DNA of 64,000 nucleotides from Glebionis coronaria (Eukaryota > Streptophyta > Magnoliopsida > Asterales > Asteraceae). Of this stretch, positions 58,706 to 64,000 are shown in pieces. The notes beneath the pieces were generated by a model. That model searched no databases and had not been told where the DNA came from. It was given only the letters and a program-made list of their open reading frames with translations. The first letter of the stretch is position 1, and the number at the start of each line of letters is the position of its first letter. The position numbers were made by a program, and so were the translations under genes. The stretch is taken from positions 20,100,488 through 20,164,487 of the forward strand of contig CM046882.1 of assembly GCA_025667525.1 (NCBI GenBank), in the 5' to 3' direction.

Positions 58706-59216
58706 TGTAGAAAAACATGAATCAAGAGACCTCAAACACTTAAACTTTTATTAACCAAGATCAAAACATAAACAGAGTAAATAAAACCAAAGGCTACCAG
58801 TGTTACTCACGTGTAGCTCTATTATCTACATGATAATAGTTTTACAATCAAAAGACAATAAAAGAAATGATCAACTAAGGTTTCAGAGATCAAGAACAAA
58901 TGAGAGAGTATATGTGTGTTTTATCAAAAAACACACAGTTGTGAATGAGGCAAGATAACACAAAATGAGATAGACGCTCCACACTTTATCAAACCCTAAA
59001 GGCCTAGAGATCCGTTGCCACATGGGCTTCATATGTGGGCTTATATGGGCTTGAGTCCAAGTCCAACAGCAACTAAGTAAACTTCACAACAACAGTCCTT
59101 GTAGTCCATGCATTCCTTCACAACAAGTCCTTTCTCAATAACTGAAAGTTTAAAACATGACATAATGAGTCCTTAAGGTTAAGTATGGGTATCAGATTAG
59201 GTCCTTCAAGTTAACA
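58706..59216 (-). repeat. Element D 5' LTR
   Basis: 511 bases. On the minus strand it starts TGTTAACTTG and ends GTTTTTCTACA. The plus-strand view begins at TGTAG, directly after the primer-site complement, and ends at TTAACA just before the GGTTG duplication. By eye, about six differences from the 3' LTR in the first 120 bases. Confidence 0.9.
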
Positions 59217-59221
59217 GGTTG

Positions 59222-60599
59222 TAAGGCTTGATCTATGCCCTGGGCATTGTGAATGGGGGGCATACTAATCAGTGCTTTTTTCGTTAGTTTGAGGGGTTTT
59301 AGTGAGGTTAATATACAGAATTGTTAATGTTTATATAGTCGGCTACTTGTTTTTTGCGCTACAATGGGTAGATACTTCGATGTTATAAGTGTGATCCCTC
59401 ATAAGTTAGTTCACGTTGAAAAAAAAAAGTTGGATGCCTGCAATTTATTAACAAATTTGAAGGATTTCTGTAACGATATGGAATAATATAATATCCAAGT
59501 AAATGTGAATCCTGATATATAACCCTCAAGCAAAGTGTACCAACGGGTCGGATTGGAACAATCTAATAGTAGGCCTTCTCATATCATATCATATCAAGTT
59601 GCACAATATATAATTTGTCAATCAACTCTAAATGAGGTCATACTAAGGTTTTTCTAGCTTATGAGGTTTAATCTCTTACGGAAACTGACTGATGACATAG
59701 TTTTCTCCACATGGTGCATATCTCGCCTTGTAGTATTTAACTCTTTGGTTGGTCTATAAAGTTAAAAGAATGTGAATAAGAACCAAATAAGAAAGTGAAA
59801 GACAGAGTCGTCGTTATTATTCCTTCAATAGTAGTTTTACTTGTTTTTTTAAGCGAAGACTTTTGATTTTGAGATTTTGTCCCACATAGATGGATAAAGA
59901 AACTCTAATATAGTAAAGATAATATGACAATAAATTAATAATCAGGTTTTGGCGGGTCTATATATTTGATAGATGTGTTAAGGTTTGATTGTTTTTTTAA
60001 TTAGGTATTATGATTGTGTAGATGTTATTGTGTGTGTGTTTTAGGTTTTATGGGAAACAAAATATAATCTGGTAGTTGAATCAGTGAACCAGTGACTCGA
60101 CTCGGTTGATCAGATGGTCGAACATGTGACCCGACCAAATTAACCCGGTGATTGATCCTGTGACCTGATGACTCGATCGTTGATCAAACCTGTAGGCACA
60201 ATAATATTGTGCAAAAGTTCGACATTTTCAATTTATAATAGAAAATGATTAGTAAAAAGTTAATTTTTGATATGTTCGCAGGATATTTTTACCCTTACTT
60301 TAATTAAGATGATAAAAATAAGGGATTAATGAACGAATTTTACATGTTTGTTATCCATTAAATTTACTTTTCACCACGAAAGATGTTCGTAAGGCTATGC
60401 ACATTAGTAGGAATCGCATTCGGTCGACCAATATGGTTTCAAAAAGTTCTCTTGATGTGACGACTCAATCCTCATTCGGTCATCACTTAAATTAACTTCA
60501 AATAGATCGTCTGCATGACTGGGTGCCATGTAAATTTATGTATGTGTTTAATTGAATATTTATTTTGTGTGAAATGTTAATTTTTTTTTTTAATAAAAG
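59222..60599. other. Intergenic region right of element D, with a dispersed repeat
   Basis: No gene recognised. 59870-60050 is a diverged copy of 27760-27941 (TTTGTCCCACATAGATGG to GTTTTAGGTT). 60080-60200 is rich in GTGACCCG and GACTCGA-like words. The rest is plain AT-rich sequence. Confidence 0.5.
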
Positions 60600-60670
60600 A
60601 GCCCCACTGGGATGTGAACCCGGGTTGCTAGACAAAGAGTCCAGAGTGCTGACCACTACACCATGGGGTG
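60600..60670 (-). tRNA. Degenerate tRNA-like sequence (tRNA-Gln-like body)
   Basis: The minus strand has ATGGTGTAGTGGTCAGCAC (A-box and D-arm), an anticodon arm CTGGA-CTCTTTG-TCTAG that pairs five of five with one wobble, and a T-arm region GGGTTCACATCCC. Read literally the anticodon is CTT (Lys), but the body resembles plant tRNA-Gln. The outer acceptor pairs do not match (about five of seven pair), so it is probably a pseudogene or SINE head. Confidence 0.45.
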
Positions 60671-60734
60671 ATTGGTTGCTTATACTACCTTTATAGCCTT
60701 TTTAAATCATTCATTCGTAAGAAACAAAAAGAAT

Positions 60735-60805
60735 GATCCTACCGGGAGTCGAACCAAGATTGCTATATTCAAAGTCGAGACCACTTACCACTACACCATA
60801 GCACC
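60735..60805 (-). tRNA. tRNA-Gln(TTG) pseudogene
   Basis: The minus strand starts GGTGCTATGGTGTAGTGGTA, has anticodon loop CTTTGAA (TTG) and T-arm GGTTCGACTCCCGG, and ends TAGGATC. The body agrees with plant tRNA-Gln. The acceptor pairs six of seven, but the anticodon stem (CTCGA/TATAG) and T-stem contain mismatches, so it is unlikely to be functional. It lies 64 bases from the other tRNA-like sequence in the same orientation. Confidence 0.55.
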
Positions 60806-60882
60806 AGGTACTTACAGTTATTCCTACGTAACTAGTGTTGTTTAATGTGAAAAAGTTCATATTTGCAGCTTACACATGTATA

Positions 60883-61205
60883 TATTTTAGCCGCTAGTTA
60901 GTAGTTAGTAATTTGAACTTGTGATGACATTTAATTGGATACTTTGTAAGTCTCGAACCTATTACCTCCGAGTTATTCTCTTTAAAGATACATGGCGATG
61001 CTCAAACTCGGAACCTCTTTAAAGATACCTTCTCAAAAATATCTATATTTCTTTTTAGCGGCTAGTTAGTAGTTAGTACTTTGAGATTGTAGTGACTTCG
61101 AATTGAGCAATATGAAAACTGCGAACTTATTGCCATAAGGGCCTATTCTCTTGAAAGATATATGATGAGGCTCGAATCTGAGATCTCTCTAAAACTATTT
61201 TATCA
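60883..61205 (+). repeat. Diverged tandem duplication, period about 168 bases
   Basis: GCTAGTTAGTAGTTAGTA starts at 60893 and again at 61061. Both units continue with TTTGA, a GTGATGAC or GTAGTGAC word, TATTCTCTT, AAAGATA and a GATGCTCAAACT or GAGGCTCGAATC word in the same order. The copies are well diverged, so the duplication is old. Confidence 0.65.
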
Positions 61206-62394
61206 TGGATATTTTGACGACCAACAGTGCCAGTAGAGTTAGTTGATCAACAAATCTTTATTTCTCCATCATCCTTTCATTCTTTTGTGATTGCTCTTAA
61301 GTGTTTTGCCGGATGATACACACTTTTATTGTTGTTGTTGTATTTGGGATGTTTTGAGTATCAAGAGAATTTGGTATTCTTTTATTAATATTGGTCTATT
61401 TTTATTGTCGTTCATTTTAAAATTAAATAAGTATTCCGTTGACGAGATTGTCAAGATAATCCCTGTGTTAGAGTTTGAAGTTATTTGGGGTTTTTTTTCA
61501 TTTATTTGCTTTTTCACCTTCGGATGAACTCATCACAACTCTTTGATGTTTAGGATTTATTTTTTCACTTATTTAATTGATTATTCAATTGATTATTCAA
61601 TTTGCAAATCTTCATCTTTATTTTTTTTTCCTCTCATCAAACAAATTATTAACCGAAAAAGATATATATGAGATAAAATATCTTGTTGGTTACTAATTTT
61701 CGATTATAATTATGTTTCATGTACGCGATACCATATGATGGTATAGTCGTGAAAGTCGCGGGATTAAATGACAAGTCGTGAAAGCGATTATACAAAATTT
61801 GTAAAGCTCCATAAATACATTATCATATCTCAATACCAGCAAAGATTGAAAGTAACCTACTACGAACGAAAGGTTCAATGGAATTTGTTCATATATATGA
61901 TTTCTTGAGAACACAAAACCAAAACGTTTCCTTGTACTCTTCAATTTTCATATTAACATTGTTATCAGGGTCGTCTCGTTGTTTTAGGTGGCTTTGGATG
62001 ATAACAATACGAAGGTCCCGTTACAGTTGTTTAATATTATATGCAAACTTAGTAAAATGTGACCCTTTTTAAGTGAAGGCCTTGTACCACTGTTTAAAGA
62101 ATAACATGTAAGGTAAAGAATGTATTATACATATGTACCTTAAACAAAAAGATACCTTGTTTCTTTATAAAAGTTAATATTCTCCTTGCTGATAAAAGTC
62201 TTATGTGTCGTAACACCATAACACTAAAAAAATACTACCACATTAGCGTCACATTAACATAACACCAACATCAACGAACTCACTTATCATAACACGACAC
62301 ACCTTTATTTTTCATAAAACCCACTAATTTAAAAGTAAGTTAATACTTTTGGACTTATTTATTCTTGTCTCAAATTAAAAACATATTAGCCTAA
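61206..62394. other. Intergenic AT-rich stretch
   Basis: Short frames on both strands (61291-61527, 61717-61944, 61878-62072) lack known motifs and have the look of chance frames in AT-rich DNA. No transposon ends were recognised. Confidence 0.5.
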
Positions 62395-62794
62395 TGTTAG
62401 CCTCAAAATATTGAGTCAAACAAGAATGCTCGGCCATATGTTTATTATGTATCGTAAATTAGAACATTGTAATAGGTAGTAGATTAGTCGTGAATTACGG
62501 GCTTAACTTTAAGTTAAGGTTCATTCATAAGTAACCAAAGCCCAAAAGGAAAGCCCGACCCATTATCATATAGCCCATTATGCCACATGTAGGCAAGGCT
62601 ATATAAACCTCTCCTTGCATGTAAGGAGAGGTTGGTTGGTTCATTTTTATTCTCACTTCTCAATCTAATATTTCACAAGTTCCAACCATTTTCTCTCTAC
62701 TTTCTCTCACTACTTTCTCTCTCTAAAATTCATCTCATATCTACCTTTCTTTCTTCATAAATTCGTATTATATCATCATATATTAGGGACAACA
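62395..62794 (+). repeat. Probable 5' LTR of element F
   Basis: From TGTTAGCCTC to GGGACAACA, about 400 bases. It contains TATATAA (62600-62606), a perfect hairpin right after it, and a CT-rich leader (TTTCTCTCTACTTTCTCTC) typical of the R-U5 part of plant copia LTRs. Confidence 0.5.
62608..62631 (+). promoter_or_regulatory. Hairpin just downstream of the element F TATA box
   Basis: CCTCTCCTT-GCATGT-AAGGAGAGG, a perfect 9-base stem with a 6-base loop, placed 2 to 25 bases after TATATAA, so it overlaps the expected transcription start. Confidence 0.6.
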
Positions 62795-63139
62795 ATTGGT
62801 ATCAATCGCCATGGGGTAGTTTTGTGATTGGTTGTTGTGTTTTCACTTGATTTATTTGATTTGATCCTTATTTCTTCCACGAATTCAAGATTTTTTTTTG
62901 TTTGTTTGTGATTTCAAGTCGTATACCTTCTTCAATTGTGTTGTAGTGATTTTGGTATCTTGGTTTTGGTTAAAAACACAAACTTTCTTGGATCAAACGT
63001 TCAAAAAATCCTTGGTTTTTTCATCATTCCGAAATTCTAGCAAAGGTATCCATCGGAAAGTACAAGTGTTTTGAGGTCAGATCGCAATAACCACTAGGTT
63101 CTACTTTGCGATCTAAGGATTCTGATACCTTATTCCGAC

Positions 63140-63525
63140 GAGACATTCCGATCGTACATTGCGATCTGGGATTCCAACGGTTTCAAGGGATTTTTGAGTC
63201 GTTACTCTGCCAAATTTGTTTCAGCCATATTCCGATCTGAACATTCCGACAGGTACATTGCGATATGGGATTCCGACAGGTACATTGCGATCTGCGATTC
63301 CGACAGGTATACATTGCGATCTGGGATTCCGACAGGTATACATTGCGATCTAAGCATTCAGACAGAAGGACATTCCGATCTAGACATTCCGACAGTGCAT
63401 TGCGATCTAAGCCATATTCCGATCTAAACATTCCGACAGTGCATTGCGATCTAAGCATTCCGACAGCCATCATTCTGATGGACATACCGATGGCACATTC
63501 CGATGGACATTCCGATGACATGTTT
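63140..63525 (+). repeat. Short-period tandem repeat in the element F leader
   Basis: Alternating words ATTCCGACAG and CATTGCGATCT with a period of about 28-31 bases, clearest at 63241-63375, then looser variants with CATTCCGATCTA and CATTCCGATGGA to about 63520. Isolated words occur from 63070. The units are not a constant multiple of three, and the frames across it on both strands are by-products of the repeat. Confidence 0.85.
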
Positions 63526-64000
63526 AGCTAAATTTTGTTTGAGTATTTTTTAGTTTTAGCCACCATCTAGACTAGTTTCGGAATATCGTTTACACGAAGA
63601 TAAAAAAAAAAGAGTTTTTTGGCGGGAAAACCATTTTAAAATTTATTTTTTCCTAGACCATTTTTAGGCCATTTATGCTTCTATTTCAATTTTTGGCGAT
63701 GCGAAAAAATGTTCGACTAAAAATTCAAATTTTTGGACCAAAATTTAAATTTTTAGGCCATTTTTAGGTTTTATTTTTGTCAAAAAATTTCACTTTTCAA
63801 AATTTTTCCCTATTAGTTTTTGGCTATTTCGGACTTGATTTCAAAATTTGGTAAGACAAAATTTTCAGTTTACCGTTTTGTCAGACTGAGGAATTTATTG
63901 TCGGACTGAGAAAAAATCGGAATTTTCGAAATTGCAACCACAAACCAATCACACCATATCTACTTAAGATCCAAAGTCAATTCATCAACTGTGTCACCCA
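63526..64000 (+). other. Rest of the element F leader
   Basis: AT-rich, with several copies of TTTTTAGGCCATTT-like words and two GTCAGACTGAG or GTCGGACTGAG words. No coding frame was recognised before the window ends. Confidence 0.5.

Larger units (their letters stand above)
27942..59216 (-). mobile_element. Element D: Ty1/copia retrotransposon, its 3' LTR split by element B
   Basis: Minus-strand copia element with a 5' LTR at 58706-59216 and a 3' LTR at 53359 down to 52859 that resumes at 27948-27942 beyond element B. TSD GGTTG lies at 27937-27941 and 59217-59221. The primer site is the complement of GCTCTGATACCA (58694-58705), the usual initiator-tRNA-Met type. The polypurine tract is the complement of TCCCCCTTAAT (53360-53370). 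Gag, protease, integrase, RT and RNase H follow in copia order, all with stops or frameshifts. Without B and C the element is about 6.4 kb. Confidence 0.92.
62395..64000 (+). mobile_element. Element F: 5' part of an LTR retrotransposon running off the window
   Basis: A probable 5' LTR at 62395-62794, followed by ATTGGTATCAATCGCC, similar to the initiator-Met primer site (nine of about twelve core bases), then a leader with a tandem repeat (63140-63525). No gag frame has begun by 64000. The second LTR lies outside, so TSD and LTR length cannot be confirmed. Confidence 0.5.

Noticed and set aside
61291..61527. 78-codon hydrophobic frame as a small membrane protein
   Set aside because: AT-rich sequence readily gives Phe/Leu/Ile-rich chance frames; no homologue recognised and an equal antisense frame exists at 61326-61517.
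63140..63525. CRISPR-like array
   Set aside because: Repeat words alternate directly without unique spacers of constant length, and the context is a plant retroelement.
63183..63531. Long frames on both strands over the ATTCCGACAG repeat
   Set aside because: Both are by-products of the tandem repeat; simultaneous openness on both strands and repeat units not a multiple of three argue against a protein.

Overview
This is plant nuclear DNA: AT-rich and gene-poor, built almost entirely from nested LTR retrotransposons with a few broken host-gene pieces between them. The Gag-like proteins resemble, from memory, predicted proteins common in Asteraceae genomes (daisy family). That placement is an inference, not a search result.

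Layout. 1-1169: the 3' end of a pentatricopeptide-repeat (PPR) gene on the minus strand, cut by a CACTA-type MITE with TSD TAA. 1170-26510: a decayed Ty1/copia element (Copia-1, minus strand) whose integrase is split by one 22.2 kb insertion (3783-25953, TSD GTCAC). That insertion is a tandem array LTR-internal-LTR-internal-LTR-internal-LTR of a non-autonomous element, called family A here. 26511-27941: host remnant with one profilin-like exon. 27942-59216: a second Ty1/copia element (D, minus strand, TSD GGTTG). Its 3' LTR is split by element B (27949-52853, TSD TAGAA), a Ty3/gypsy element of Athila/Tat type that has gag and protease but no reverse transcriptase. B's gag is split in turn by element C (32763-43725, minus strand, TSD ATTCA), a chromovirus-derived element that has lost nearly all of its coding interior. 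59222-62394: intergenic DNA with two degenerate tRNA-like sequences and an old tandem duplication. 62395-64000: the start of a further LTR element (F) whose leader carries a short-period tandem repeat.

How it fits together. The insertion order is read from the TSDs: C is younger than B, B younger than D, and array A younger than Copia-1. No element here carries an intact polymerase. A and B look like a related set of non-autonomous elements that would be mobilised in trans. They share a tRNA-Asp type primer site, LTRs starting TGATGAG and ending CTACATCA or a close variant, a CGGPH zinc knuckle, an undescribed acidic C-terminal region ending in an IFDPGI motif, and about 1 kb of conserved 3' non-coding sequence. 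That 3' sequence carries repeated stem-loops between AATAAAA boxes, and the stem directly after the A stop codon shows a compensatory base change between copies. This shared non-coding module is the best candidate for an undescribed system in the window.

Only one long retroelement reading frame is intact: the 645-codon frame of the third A unit (19684-21621). All boundaries were read by eye from direct repeats, TSDs and protein motifs.
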